Below, one piece after another: positions 1-8,991 of a stretch of 64,000 nucleotides of DNA. Location of the stretch: NCBI RefSeq assembly GCF_024585285.1, contig NZ_CP040755.1, positions 3,968,001 through 4,032,000 on the forward strand, given 5' to 3'. Under the pieces are notes generated by a model, which was not told the DNA's origin, ran no database searches, and was given only the letters and a program-made list of their open reading frames with translations. Source of the DNA: Colwellia sp. M166 (GTDB taxonomy: Bacteria > Pseudomonadota > Gammaproteobacteria > Enterobacterales > Alteromonadaceae). Numbering within the stretch: position 1 is the stretch's first letter; the number at the start of each line of letters is the position of its first letter. Made by a program: the position numbers and the translations under genes.

Positions 1-1079
1 CGTTCTTCTTGGGTATATGGAGAGTGTGTCATTGAAGCAGGGTGCTGAATAAGTGACTCAGCATCGCCTAAACTTACCGCAATTGAGAATAGCTGCATGC
101 GGTTAATAAAGTCACTACCACCCGCTAAGTCACTATCAATTTCAAAGGCAATAACACCGCCAGCGGCTTTCATTTGTGAACCAATAAACTTATGCCCTGG
201 ATGACTTTTTAAACCAGGATAGTAAACTTGTGCTACTTTTTCGTGACTTTCTAAAAACTCGGCAATTATTTGAGCGTTGTTACAATGGCGTTCCATACGT
301 ATTGGTAAGGTTTTCAGACCTCGCATGATCAACCATGCATCATGTGGGCTCATCGTCGCACCGATATCCTTTAAAACCGTCATTTTAATGTTCATGATCA
401 TTTCATTGCTACCACAAATAATGCCGGCAACCACATCACCGTGACCATTTAAATATTTTGTGGCGCTATGTACGACTATGTCAATGCCATATTTTTTAGG
501 TTGTTGTAGTACCGGTGTTAAAAAGGTATTGTCGACGACAGAAATAATCTTGTGTTGCTGGGCAATTTTACCTATTGCAGCCAAGTCATATACCGCCAAA
601 TTAGGATTTACCGGTGTTTCTAAAAATATCACTTTAGTGTTTGGTTTTATCGCCGCTTCGACTTCTGCGGGTTTAGCCATGTCAACAAAGCTAACTTCAA
701 TGCCCCAACGGGTTAATTGATGATTCATCAGCGCAAATGAGCAACCATAAACTGCTTTTGAAGAAATCAAATGGTCACCGCATGACAAGTTGGCCAAGAG
801 CGCGCCAGATACTGCGCCCATGCCAGTAGCTGTTGCTGCAGCGTCTTCCATTTCTTCCATTGCAGCAACCCGCATTTCTAATTGTCGAGTGGTAGGGTTG
901 CCTAAGCGGCTATAAATATAGCCTTCTGCTTCGCCTGCAAATCTATCTGCACCTTGTTGTGCGTTTTCAAAGATAAAGGTTGAGGTTTGATAAAGTGGTG
1001 TGGCTAATGAACCAAATTGCTCGTCATTAATTCGGCCAGCATGAATAGCTTGAGTTTCAATATGCTTACTTGTCGACAT
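1..1079 (-). CDS. Methionine gamma-lyase, 3' end cut by window edge
   Basis: PLP enzyme of the Cys/Met metabolism family. Methionine gamma-lyases split methionine into methanethiol, ammonia and 2-oxobutyrate in the cytoplasm. About 359 codons are visible from ATG at 1079; the C-terminal few dozen residues lie beyond base 1. The PLP lysine lies in the motif SATKYLNGHGD, and the stretch VYGCSFALMNH places a cysteine where methionine gamma-lyases have their active-site Cys (LYGCTFAF in Pseudomonas). That favours a gamma-lyase over cystathionine gamma-synthase or beta-lyase. The N-terminus contains SLATPLYQTSTFIF, typical of the family. It is divergent from a TyrR-type regulator gene, with TyrR-like boxes between them, so control by that regulator is possible. 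Substrate specificity is inferred from motifs only. Confidence 0.88.
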   Translation of the reverse strand, partial: MSTSKHIETQAIHAGRINDEQFGSLATPLYQTSTFIFENAQQGADRFAGEAEGYIYSRLGNPTTRQLEMRVAAMEEMEDAAATATGMGAVSGALLANLSCGDHLISSKAVYGCSFALMNHQLTRWGIEVSFVDMAKPAEVEAAIKPNTKVIFLETPVNPNLAVYDLAAIGKIAQQHKIISVVDNTFLTPVLQQPKKYGIDIVVHSATKYLNGHGDVVAGIICGSNEMIMNIKMTVLKDIGATMSPHDAWLIMRGLKTLPIRMERHCNNAQIIAEFLESHEKVAQVYYPGLKSHPGHKFIGSQMKAAGGVIAFEIDSDLAGGSDFINRMQLFSIAVSLGDAESLIQHPASMTHSPYTQEE

Positions 1080-1221
1080 GGAATACCTCATTTAGAAAAT
1101 TATTATTGTTGTTAGCTGTGCATTAATATTGATGAATTATCACAATGCAAATATACTGCCACTAATTAAATCTTATATTTATCAGTATATTACGTGTTTT
1201 ATATTATAATAAGATGTGTTT

Positions 1222-1359
1222 TGTATTTTTTTTATTACAAAATAACCTAGTAATCACTTGAGGATGATAAAAAAATTTAATAGATTGCCAATTTATATGA
1301 CTTGCAGTCTGTTTATTCTGCTTGTAATATTAACATTACGCTGTAATTTTTTTATTACA
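1222..1359. promoter_or_regulatory. Three TyrR-like operator boxes
   Basis: Three sites match the TyrR consensus TGTAAA-N6-TTTACA. They are TGTATT-N6-ATTACA at 1222-1239, TGTAAT-N6-ATTACG at 1323-1340 and TGTAAT-N6-ATTACA at 1342-1359. The last two are tandem with a 19-bp pitch and end 27 bases before the likely tyrR start at 1387. The first lies between that pair and the divergent lyase gene. The symmetry is read directly; binding by the adjacent regulator is inferred. Several spacers are runs of T, so AT-richness contributes, but the TGTAAT/ATTACA halves are exact. Bases 1080-1221 show nothing else clear. Confidence 0.65.
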
Positions 1360-1386
1360 ATCTTGGCGTATAACTCAGGCAAAAAT

Positions 1387-2952
1387 ATGCGCATAGAAAT
1401 AAAATCGGAAGACCGGATGGGAATTAGCCAAGAAATACTGGCTACATTCACCCGTTTGACGCTAAACATGCAAGCGATGGAAGTGAGCTCTCAGTTTATA
1501 TTTGTTCATTTAGCTCCTAGTGCCATTAGTTTCAGCAAGGTAAAAATTGCTTTGATGGCCGTATCCGGTGTTAATCATTGCAGTGAGGTTGATTTATTAC
1601 CCTCTGAAAGTCGAGAGCGGCATTTAAGGGCCTTAGTGAATCGCTTACCTGATGCTATTATCGATATTGATGTTAATGCGCGTGTGATGGCACTAAATCG
1701 AGCGAGTGAAAAGTTGTTGGTGAATCACCAGCGGCATATAGGGACATCACCACTAGCGGGTGAAGAACTGGCAGGCGTTTTGATCAGCGATATACTTGAT
1801 ATAGAAATAGTCTTACCTTTGCTCGATAAAATTAGCTCGCAAAATGTTGATATCGCGGGTCAGAGCTATATCGCAGAAATTAGCCCCATTAGCGAACAAG
1901 AAAATAGCTCAGGGGCGGTTATTTCATTAAAGTCGATCAGCAGTTTAGGTCGACAAATTTCGATATTACAAACTCGTGATGAACAAGGTATTGATAATAT
2001 TATTGGGCAATCGGCAAGTATTCAACTACTTAAAGAACAAACAGCGCGCTTTGCTGAGTTAGAGCTACCGGTTTTAATTAATGGTGAAACCGGTACCGGC
2101 AAAGAGCTTGTTGCCCGTGCTTTACATAACGCAAGTTATCGACAGCAAGCACCATTTTTAGCGGTAAATTGCGCTACTTTACCTGAACACTTACTTGAAA
2201 GTGAATTATTCGGCTATGCAAATGGCGCTTTTACTGGCGCGCAAAAAGGTGGTAAGCCAGGGCTACTTGAATTAGCTGAAGGGGGGACCTTATTTTTGGA
2301 TGAAGTTGCGGAAATGTCATCGTACTTACAGGCAAAGTTACTCAGGTTTCTTCAGGACTTTAAATTTCGTCGACTTGGTGGCACCAAAGAATTACAGGCG
2401 AATGTAAGAGTGGTTAGCGCCACGCATCAAGATCTGTTAGCTATGATCAGTCAGAAAAAATTTAGAGAAGATTTATTTTATCGACTCAATGTGCTTAATT
2501 TAAATTCACCGCCATTACGAGAGCGAGTGGAGGATATTGCTTTAATCGCTCGTCACTTCGTTGCTCTGGCGGCCACACAAATGAATGTGAAACTACCTCT
2601 GGTAGATACAAGTGCTATGCAGCTTTTGGCTTCTTATCGGTGGCCCGGAAATATTAGAGAATTACAAAATGTGCTATTTAGGGCGGTAGCATTAAACGAA
2701 CAAGGTGATATTTATGCAGAAGATATTTCAGTAGCTTTAGCTCAGTTCAAGCAACATGACGTGGCTAATATAAATGAAGTTAGTGTCGCAAACGAAGTTG
2801 GTGATTGGGCGAGTGCGCAAGCGGCCTTCGAAGAGCAATTAATCACTCACTTATATCCATATTACCCAACCACACGCAAGCTTGCTGAGCGACTAAAAGT
2901 ATCTCATAACAAAATAGCAATGAAATTACGTCAATTTAGTATTACGAGTTAA
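1387..2952 (+). CDS. tyrR: TyrR/PhhR-type transcriptional regulator
   Basis: Aromatic-amino-acid-responsive regulator, 521 residues from ATG 1387 (E. coli TyrR is about 513). An upstream TTG at 1258 would add 43 residues of hydrophobic, non-family sequence, whereas [18 protein letters not shown] matches the usual TyrR N-terminus (MRLEVFCEDRLGLTRELL). Domains: ACT-like (about 1-75), PAS (about 78-190), sigma54-type AAA+ (about 205-430) and a C-terminal helix-turn-helix ending [22 protein letters not shown]. Walker A GETGTGKE lies near residue 233. A complete GAFTGA loop, the sigma54-contact motif, is at 280-285; E. coli TyrR lacks it. The protein could therefore work as a true sigma54 activator, unlike the enteric form. 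Boxes just upstream suggest autoregulation. Confidence 0.9.
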   Translation: MRIEIKSEDRMGISQEILATFTRLTLNMQAMEVSSQFIFVHLAPSAISFSKVKIALMAVSGVNHCSEVDLLPSESRERHLRALVNRLPDAIIDIDVNARVMALNRASEKLLVNHQRHIGTSPLAGEELAGVLISDILDIEIVLPLLDKISSQNVDIAGQSYIAEISPISEQENSSGAVISLKSISSLGRQISILQTRDEQGIDNIIGQSASIQLLKEQTARFAELELPVLINGETGTGKELVARALHNASYRQQAPFLAVNCATLPEHLLESELFGYANGAFTGAQKGGKPGLLELAEGGTLFLDEVAEMSSYLQAKLLRFLQDFKFRRLGGTKELQANVRVVSATHQDLLAMISQKKFREDLFYRLNVLNLNSPPLRERVEDIALIARHFVALAATQMNVKLPLVDTSAMQLLASYRWPGNIRELQNVLFRAVALNEQGDIYAEDISVALAQFKQHDVANINEVSVANEVGDWASAQAAFEEQLITHLYPYYPTTRKLAERLKVSHNKIAMKLRQFSITS

Positions 2953-2957
2953 TGCAC

Positions 2958-3758
2958 TTACTCTTCCAATATTTTATATAAAATCTTTTTGACGTTTTCT
3001 GGTTCAAAAGGTTTATCACACATTGCAGTTACGCCTTCGGTTAGTATATTAGCAAGATGTGTATCGTTGCTCTCACTGGTTACCATTAGGATTGGAATAT
3101 GTGACTGTGTGCTTTCGTTGCGAATATAGCGTGTTAGTTCTTTACCATCAACTTCCGGCATGTTGTAGTCAGTAACAACAAGATCAAACATACTTTCTTT
3201 TAATAATGTGATGGCTTCGCTACCATCAGCTGCTTCAATTATTTTCAGTAAGCCTAAGTTATTTAGCACACGTTTAATATGATTTCTAGCAAGACGGCTA
3301 TCATCAACCAGTAATACTCGCACTTCATGAACATCAAAGTACTCGAGCTCGAGCTCATCAGTTGATAGTAAATCAATAGTCGTATCAATGGCCGTTGCTA
3401 AGTGTGCTGAAGTAAAAGGTTTTGGTAAAAGTGCAATAACCCCAGACTGTTTAAATTCTTCTAAGCTTTCGCGTCGATGTTCACTTGAAACTAACATAAA
3501 AGGCGTATCAGCAATGCTAGGGTTATTTCTTATTTTATGTAATAAGTCTATCGCGCTACCATCATTAAAATACATTGCACTGGTAATTAAATCATGAGGA
3601 TGTTTTTTGGCGCTTTCGTATGCTTCAGTAATATTTTTAGCTTCGGCAACTTGGGTTATACCTTGTTGCTTTAATTCTTTAATGATGATTTTTCTTTGTA
3701 AATCAGAAGGCTCAACAACAAGTAAAGATAATTCATTCGGGTTCATAATATGACTCAA
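2958..3758 (-). CDS. Tandem-receiver response regulator, first receiver degenerate
   Basis: Cytoplasmic signalling protein of 266 residues made of two CheY-like receivers and no output domain. The second receiver (about 145-266) is canonical: acidic pair D152/D153, phosphoacceptor D197 in VVTDYNMP, T227 and K249. The first (about 8-130) keeps the lysine (K113 in LLPKPF) and the fold pattern, but the phosphoacceptor position is A61 in DLITSA and the acidic pair is reduced to E16-P17. It is therefore a pseudo-receiver. The gene lies convergent with tyrR, 5 bases from its stop, and 19 bases downstream of the yciH-like gene on the same strand, so those two may be co-transcribed. No kinase gene is adjacent. 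Its partner and target are unknown. Confidence 0.85.
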   Translation of the reverse strand: MSHIMNPNELSLLVVEPSDLQRKIIIKELKQQGITQVAEAKNITEAYESAKKHPHDLITSAMYFNDGSAIDLLHKIRNNPSIADTPFMLVSSEHRRESLEEFKQSGVIALLPKPFTSAHLATAIDTTIDLLSTDELELEYFDVHEVRVLLVDDSRLARNHIKRVLNNLGLLKIIEAADGSEAITLLKESMFDLVVTDYNMPEVDGKELTRYIRNESTQSHIPILMVTSESNDTHLANILTEGVTAMCDKPFEPENVKKILYKILEE

Positions 3759-3777
3759 CTGTTACGGTGATTGGTGT

Positions 3778-4176
3778 CTAACCACCAATAAATTTGACTT
3801 TAAAACCATTCTTTTCAAGGACTAATTTTATTTCTTCGCGTTTGTCACCTTGGACCTCTATGACTTCACCGACAACACTACCACCGGTACCACAAGTTTT
3901 CTTGAGTTTTTTCGCTAACTCTTTTAAGGCTTTATTGTCTAAACCTAAACCGGTGATTGTGACAACACCTTTACCTTTCCTGCCTTTGGTTTCTCTACGT
4001 ACTTTTGCAAAACCGTCAGAAGCCGTTATTGCTTCTGTTGTCGAATGTTTGATCCTTCCTTGCGATGTCGAATAAACTAATGATTCATCATGGCTGGTTG
4101 TGGAATTATTATCGTTATCCATACTTTTGCCAAAGGCTCCAGCTAAATCGCTCAGACTTGAAAATGTTTTTGTCAT
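3778..4176 (-). CDS. yciH: SUI1/YciH-family translation factor
   Basis: Bacterial relative of eukaryotic initiation factor eIF1, 132 residues. The SUI1 domain fills the C-terminal part (about 55-132): a basic RRETKGRKGKGVVTITGLGL strand, the TGGSV turn and the end GFKVKFIGG. The N-terminal part (about 1-50) is polar and poorly conserved. E. coli YciH has been described as a stress-linked inhibitor of translation initiation acting on the ribosome; that role is family knowledge, not visible here. The start ATG at 4176 gives the usual family length. The next gene downstream on the same strand is the tandem-receiver regulator. Confidence 0.9.
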   Translation of the reverse strand: MTKTFSSLSDLAGAFGKSMDNDNNSTTSHDESLVYSTSQGRIKHSTTEAITASDGFAKVRRETKGRKGKGVVTITGLGLDNKALKELAKKLKKTCGTGGSVVGEVIEVQGDKREEIKLVLEKNGFKVKFIGG

Positions 4177-4440
4177 AATAGTGTCTATTGTTCTTTAAAT
4201 TGGTATTTTTATTACGTTTATAAAAGGTAAACTCGATAGTAATTAATATAATATTTAGCGGTTATAAATAGCTATTAAGCAACAGGGCGTAGTACTTTTA
4301 CAAAACAATCCATGGGATTATAGCAATTTTCAAACTAAAATAGTTAGCATAGCGATACTATCTTAATACATCTTGTTTGCCTGTGCTCTCTGCAGATAAT
4401 GCTTAAAGGGGGGGAGTCAAATTTATTATTTTTTAGATAA

Positions 4441-4469
4441 AATAAAACCACTACAAGAGTGGTTTTATT
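4441..4469 (-). terminator. Terminator after etfA
   Basis: Perfect inverted repeat with 12-bp arms (AATAAAACCACT / AGTGGTTTTATT) and a 5-base loop, 31 bases beyond the etfA stop. The A/T-rich arm ends supply a short U tract when read on the minus strand. The rest of 4177-4440 shows nothing recognisable apart from a G run near 4410. Confidence 0.75.
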
Positions 4470-4499
4470 TTATGGGCTTTTTACTATGAGATTACTAGC

Positions 4500-5426
4500 T
4501 TAAAGCTTACTTTCTAACTCAGGTAAAGCATCAAATAAATCAGCAACTAAACCATAGTCAGCTACTTGAAAAATTGGCGCTTCAGCATCTTTATTGATGG
4601 CAACAATTACTTTTGAATCTTTCATACCGGCCAAATGTTGAATAGCGCCTGAAATACCTACAGCGATATATAAGTCAGGAGCAACAATTTTACCTGTTTG
4701 GCCGACTTGCATATCATTGGGTACAAAACCAGCATCAACAGCAGCACGAGAAGCACCAATAGCAGCACCTAGCTTATCAGCTATACCTTCAAGTAGTTTG
4801 AAGTTATCACCATTTTGCATACCACGACCGCCTGAAATAACGACTGAAGCAGCACCTAAATCTGGACGCTCTGAAACTGACAGTTCTTCGCTGACATGGC
4901 TAGAAATACCCGCATCAGTTACTATATCTAAAACAACTATTTCAGCATTACCATCGGTTGCTACAGCGTCAAAGCCAGTAGGACGAACAGTAATCACTTT
5001 CTTGCTGTCTAAGCTTTGTACGGTTGCTATGGCATTACCTGCATAGATAGGACGAACAAATGTGTCACTACTTTCTACAGCAATAATGTCTGAGATTTGT
5101 GCTACATCTAATAAGGCAGCAACACGTGGCATAAAGTTCTTACCAGTCGTCAAGGCTGTCGCAATGATGTGAGTATAATCTGCTGCAAGTTCAGTCACTA
5201 ACAGTGAAACGTTTTCAGCTAATTGATGCTCGTAAGCTGCATTATCAGCAATCAATACTTTTGATACACCGTTAACTTTGCTTGCTGCATCAGCTACTGC
5301 TTGACAGTTATGACCAGCAACTAAGAGGTGAATGTCACCACCAATTGCTTGTGCCGCTGCAACAGTTTTTAAGGTATCAGCTTTTAATTGGCTATTATCG
5401 TGTTCGGCAAATACTAAAATGCTCAT
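4500..5426 (-). CDS. etfA: Electron transfer flavoprotein alpha subunit
   Basis: FAD-binding subunit of the EtfAB heterodimer, 308 residues. ETF takes electrons from acyl-CoA and related dehydrogenases and passes them to ETF:quinone oxidoreductase in the membrane. The C-terminal FAD domain is clear: [37 protein letters not shown], then [17 protein letters not shown] and [15 protein letters not shown]. The ATG overlaps the etfB stop by four bases (ATGA), so the two are translationally coupled. A strong hairpin follows the stop. The quinone oxidoreductase partner is encoded divergently at 6465. Confidence 0.97.
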   Translation of the reverse strand: MSILVFAEHDNSQLKADTLKTVAAAQAIGGDIHLLVAGHNCQAVADAASKVNGVSKVLIADNAAYEHQLAENVSLLVTELAADYTHIIATALTTGKNFMPRVAALLDVAQISDIIAVESSDTFVRPIYAGNAIATVQSLDSKKVITVRPTGFDAVATDGNAEIVVLDIVTDAGISSHVSEELSVSERPDLGAASVVISGGRGMQNGDNFKLLEGIADKLGAAIGASRAAVDAGFVPNDMQVGQTGKIVAPDLYIAVGISGAIQHLAGMKDSKVIVAINKDAEAPIFQVADYGLVADLFDALPELESKL

Positions 5427-6175
5427 GAGATCACCTTCGCTTCATTTTTTAATTTTTCTACTAATTCATCAATGCTTTCAACAATAATACCGGCTTTACG
5501 TTCTGCAGGAGGTGTAACTTTAATTAAAGTCGTGCGTGATGTTAGATCAAGTCCAAAGTCAGCTGCAGCTTTTACATCTAAAGGTTTACGTTTAGCTTTC
5601 ATAATGTTTGGTAATGACGCGTAACGAGGTTCATTTAAACGTAAGTCAGTTGTGACTATTGCAGGTAAGTTTAATGCGATAGTTTGTAAACCACCGTCAA
5701 CTTCACGAGTCACATTGACCTTATCACCGTCAACACTAACAGCTGAAGCGAATGTACCTTGTGCCATGCCTGTAAGAGCAGCTAGCATTTGGCCAGTTTG
5801 GTTGTTATCGCTATCGATAGCTTGTTTACCGAGAATAACCAGTTGAGGTTGTTCTTCTTCAACAATTTTCTGCAATAATTTAGCCACGTTGATAGAATCT
5901 AAATTCTGATCAGTATCGATTTGGATAGCACGATCAGCGCCTAAAGCTAAAGCTGTACGCAGCTGCTCTTGACAAGATTTATCACCAATAGATACGGCAA
6001 TAACTTCTGTTGCTATTCCTGCTTCTTTTAAACGAACAGCTTCTTCAACTGCGATTTCACAAAATGGGTTAATTGCCATTTTTACATTAGCAAGATCGAC
6101 ATTTGAGTTGTCTGCTTTAACACGTACTTTTACGTTATAGTCAATAACGCGTTTGATGGGTACTAATACTTTCAT
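5423..6175 (-). CDS. etfB: Electron transfer flavoprotein beta subunit
   Basis: Beta subunit of ETF, 250 residues. It binds AMP and carries the loop that recognises partner dehydrogenases. It starts [20 protein letters not shown] and contains the family signature around [28 protein letters not shown], followed by [21 protein letters not shown]. It is the first gene of the etfBA pair and ends in a four-base overlap with etfA. The 289 bases separating it from etfD hold PsrA-type and LiuR-like operators, so the two transcription units probably share lipid and amino-acid catabolic control. Confidence 0.97.
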   Translation of the reverse strand: MKVLVPIKRVIDYNVKVRVKADNSNVDLANVKMAINPFCEIAVEEAVRLKEAGIATEVIAVSIGDKSCQEQLRTALALGADRAIQIDTDQNLDSINVAKLLQKIVEEEQPQLVILGKQAIDSDNNQTGQMLAALTGMAQGTFASAVSVDGDKVNVTREVDGGLQTIALNLPAIVTTDLRLNEPRYASLPNIMKAKRKPLDVKAAADFGLDLTSRTTLIKVTPPAERKAGIIVESIDELVEKLKNEAKVIS

Positions 6176-6271
6176 CGTTGCCTCTGATTGTGCTTGTTGT
6201 AAGTAATATTGGCCAAACTAAATAAAAACTCAGCTTAACACTGGAATAATGGTTTGAAAGACTACTTGTAG

Positions 6272-6287
6272 ATTACGTTTACGTCAA
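6272..6287. promoter_or_regulatory. LiuR-like operator
   Basis: The sequence ATTACGTTTACGTCAA has the ACGT-N2-ACGT core with a perfect CAA flank on the right. It resembles the MerR-family LiuR motif recalled from gammaproteobacterial branched-chain amino-acid degradation regulons. It lies 97 bases upstream of etfB and 178 upstream of etfD. The left half is imperfect and the motif is recalled from memory, so confidence is moderate. Confidence 0.45.
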
Positions 6288-6397
6288 CGTCTTCTGTCGA
6301 TATCGTCAGTCAAATTGCGCTTAAACAAATATTATCGGTAAATAATGCAATACAAGATAGTATTTAACACGAAAATATCTATAATGTTTGATGTTAT

Positions 6398-6430
6398 CAA
6401 ACAGGTGTTTGAAAATCAAACGAGTGTTTG
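6398..6430. promoter_or_regulatory. Two PsrA-type fatty-acid operators
   Basis: Two exact CAAAC-N4-GTTTG palindromes: CAAAC-AGGT-GTTTG at 6398-6411 and CAAAC-GAGT-GTTTG at 6417-6430, with a 19-bp pitch. A further GTTTG half-site is at 6386-6390. This is the binding pattern of PsrA, a TetR-family repressor of fatty-acid degradation genes relieved by long-chain fatty acids. The pair ends 34 bases before the etfD start. psrA itself is not in the window. Confidence 0.75.
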
Positions 6431-6464
6431 AATTTTTCATAAAAATAGAATGATGGGAGATGTT

Positions 6465-8114
6465 ATGGAACGCGAATCAATGGAATTTGACGTTGTAATT
6501 GTTGGAGCCGGTCCTGCAGGCCTGTCAACTGCTTGTCAATTAATGAAGTTAGCACAAGAAAAAGAACAAGAACTCATGGTTTGTGTCGTTGAGAAAGGCT
6601 CTGAAGTTGGTGCCCATATTCTTTCGGGGGCAGTTTTTGAGCCACGAGCATTAAATGAGTTATTTCCTGACTGGAAAGAAAAAGGTGCTCCTTTGAATAC
6701 CGCCGTTACTGGTGATGATATTTATTTGTTTAATGGCGAAGAAAGTGCGGTTAAATTACCGGGCTTTGGTGTGCCTAAAACCATGCATAATGAAGGTAAC
6801 TACATTGTGAGCATGGGTAATGTTTGCCGTTGGTTAGCTGAACAGGCTGAGCAATTAGGCGTAGAAATTTTTCCAGGCTTTCCAGCCCATGACATTATTT
6901 ATAATGACGATGGCAGTGTTGGTGGCGTTATTACTGGTGATATGGGCTTAGACGCAGAAGGTAATCAAAAAGATTCTTTTATGCCTGGTATGGAATTAAA
7001 AGCTAAATATACGGTTTTTGCTGAGGGCTGTCGTGGCCACTTAGGTAAAGAGCTTATTGCTAAGTTTGCCTTAGATGCTGATAAATCACCGCAACACTAC
7101 GGTCTAGGCTTTAAAGAAATTTGGGATATTGACCCGGCAAAGCATCAAGAAGGTTTAGTGGTTCACTCTGCGGGTTGGCCGTTAGAGAAAGATACAACTG
7201 GTGGTGGTTACTTATATCACGCAGAAAATAATCAAGTATTTGTTGGCTTAATTGTTGACTTAAACTATAGCAATCCACATTTGAGCCCGTTTGATGAGTT
7301 TCAACGCTATAAACATCATCCAAAAATTGCCCAATATTTAGAAGGTGGCAAGCGCGTATCTTATGGCGCAAGAGCTATGGCGAAAGGCGGCTTTAATTCG
7401 TTACCTAAAATGACCATGCCTGGTGCGGTATTAGTGGGTTGCGACGCGGGTACCATTAACTTTGCAAAAATCAAAGGTAACCATACCGCAATGAAGTCCG
7501 GAATGTTAGCAGCAGAGTCGATATTTGAAGCCTTAGCTGCAGGAGACGAAGGTGCTAAAGATCTTACAAGCTTCACCGAGAAGTACCAAAACTCTTGGTT
7601 GTATGATGAGCTTTATAATACCCGTAACTTTGGCCCTGCTATGCATAAGTTTGGTACCTTTTTAGGTGGGGCTTATAATACTATTGATCAAAATTTCTTT
7701 GGCGGAAAATTACCATTTAATTTTAAAGATGAAAGCTTAGATCATGAGCAATTGAAGCTTGCAAAAGATGTTCCGGTGATTAATTATCCAAAACCTGATA
7801 ATAAATTGAGTTTTGATAAACTGTCATCAGTATTTTTATCAAACACCAATCATGAAGAAGAACAGCCATGTCATTTGAAGTTAGCTGATAGCAGTATCCC
7901 AATTAGTGTTAATTTAACTAAATATAATGAGCCTGCTCAGCGTTATTGTCCAGCAGGGGTATATGAAGTTGAAAGTACACCAGAGGGAGATAAGTTTGTT
8001 ATTAACTCGCAAAACTGTGTGCATTGTAAAACTTGTGACATAAAAGATCCAAGTCAAAACATTACTTGGGTGACACCAGAGGGGACCGGCGGTCCTAATT
8101 ATCCTAATATGTAG
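6465..8114 (+). CDS. etfD: Electron transfer flavoprotein:ubiquinone oxidoreductase
   Basis: Membrane-associated flavoprotein that moves electrons from reduced ETF to the quinone pool, 549 residues from ATG 6465. That start has GGGAGA five bases upstream; the ATG at 6450 would place the same Shine-Dalgarno inside the gene. The N-terminus has the FAD motif VVIVGAGPAGLSTACQL (about 10-26). The middle shows GxG and GCDAGTINFAKIKGNHTAMKSG typical of the family. The C-terminus has the 4Fe-4S cysteines in CVHCKTCDIKDPSQNITW and ends GGPNYPNM. Length matches family members. It is divergent from etfBA and preceded by two PsrA-type boxes, completing the electron path from acyl-CoA dehydrogenases to quinone. 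Confidence 0.97.
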   Translation: MERESMEFDVVIVGAGPAGLSTACQLMKLAQEKEQELMVCVVEKGSEVGAHILSGAVFEPRALNELFPDWKEKGAPLNTAVTGDDIYLFNGEESAVKLPGFGVPKTMHNEGNYIVSMGNVCRWLAEQAEQLGVEIFPGFPAHDIIYNDDGSVGGVITGDMGLDAEGNQKDSFMPGMELKAKYTVFAEGCRGHLGKELIAKFALDADKSPQHYGLGFKEIWDIDPAKHQEGLVVHSAGWPLEKDTTGGGYLYHAENNQVFVGLIVDLNYSNPHLSPFDEFQRYKHHPKIAQYLEGGKRVSYGARAMAKGGFNSLPKMTMPGAVLVGCDAGTINFAKIKGNHTAMKSGMLAAESIFEALAAGDEGAKDLTSFTEKYQNSWLYDELYNTRNFGPAMHKFGTFLGGAYNTIDQNFFGGKLPFNFKDESLDHEQLKLAKDVPVINYPKPDNKLSFDKLSSVFLSNTNHEEEQPCHLKLADSSIPISVNLTKYNEPAQRYCPAGVYEVESTPEGDKFVINSQNCVHCKTCDIKDPSQNITWVTPEGTGGPNYPNM

Positions 8115-8123
8115 TTAAAATAG

Positions 8124-8150
8124 AAAAAGCCTGCAGTTGCAGGCTTTTTT
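8124..8150. terminator. Bidirectional terminator between etfD and yggN-like gene
   Basis: Perfect hairpin AAAAAGCCTGCA / TGCAGGCTTTTT with a 2-base loop and flanking A and T runs, between the convergent etfD and the DUF2884 gene. It can serve both strands. Confidence 0.9.
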
Positions 8151-8177
8151 ATAGCGATGAAATGAGTAAATAAACGA

Positions 8178-8951
8178 TTAATTAGTTTCAATTAAGTTGA
8201 ATTCTGCTAAGGCCGGGATTTCCATTTGCAGCTTGTTCTCTATAGCATTTAGTTTGACCAAGCTTGCACAAATTACCTCTGCCTTTATTTCTAAAGCATT
8301 AGCTTGCTTACTAATATCGAGCTTGAGATCATTTCCCATTGTTTCAATGCGTTGATCAAAAGTTTCAACACGTTGCTCTGTACTTTGCTCTTCACGATGA
8401 GTCATTGCTTCACCGACCGCAACGAGAATTGAACCTACAGAATCGGAAACAATCGCTTCGATCTCTTTTTCAAATTCACCAGCAAAAATTTCGTCAAAAT
8501 CGTCAAAATCTTGCGGTGCAATGTAATAACTTTCATCACTATGATTGAATCGTGAACGTAGTCGCCATTTCATTTCATCAAATTTTTCTTGGAACTGCTG
8601 ATGTGAGGCGCTATTTTCGCCCGTTAAGCTACTAATGACTTTATTCACCGCTTTAAGTCCAAGTTCGACACCTTCAATGGCAATAGAAACAATCGCGGGT
8701 ACCTGTGATCTAATGCCACTAGCGTATTCACTTAACTGAACTTTTTGCTCGTTACTAAGCTGAATTTCACGACCATGAACAAAAAGTTGGTGTTGACCAT
8801 TAATTTGTACATAAGTTTGACCGTGATTAACAATGCGTACATGAGCAGGGTCAATAATTACAGCATAATTGAAATTAATATCACATTGTTGAGCGTTTAC
8901 TACGCCAACACACAAACAGAAAATTAATAGGCTGCGGGCAATCAATGCCAT
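8178..8951 (-). CDS. DUF2884 (YggN-family) periplasmic protein
   Basis: Exported protein of 257 residues with a signal peptide (MALIARSLLIFCLCVGVVNAQ, cleavage near residue 20) and one cysteine soon after. The body resembles E. coli YggN: an N-terminal beta part (FNYAVIIDPAHVRIVNHGQTYVQINGQ), a segment on helices with LSNEQKVQLSEYASGIRSQVPAIVSIAIEGVELGLKAVNKV, then a long helical region and a C-terminal VCASLVKLNAIENKLQMEIP. The function of the family is unknown. It lies 40 bases beyond the stop of the FapA-domain gene on the same strand, so they may share a transcript. Assignment rests on the recalled YggN pattern. Confidence 0.75.
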   Translation of the reverse strand: MALIARSLLIFCLCVGVVNAQQCDINFNYAVIIDPAHVRIVNHGQTYVQINGQHQLFVHGREIQLSNEQKVQLSEYASGIRSQVPAIVSIAIEGVELGLKAVNKVISSLTGENSASHQQFQEKFDEMKWRLRSRFNHSDESYYIAPQDFDDFDEIFAGEFEKEIEAIVSDSVGSILVAVGEAMTHREEQSTEQRVETFDQRIETMGNDLKLDISKQANALEIKAEVICASLVKLNAIENKLQMEIPALAEFNLIETN

Positions 8952-8991
8952 AGCAAAACTCCATACTATTTCAGGGTTTCAGTGGCGACTT

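Noticed and set aside
460..720. 86-codon plus-strand ORF at the window start
   Set aside because: Antisense to the methionine gamma-lyase frame, which is open across the whole interval with recognisable motifs.
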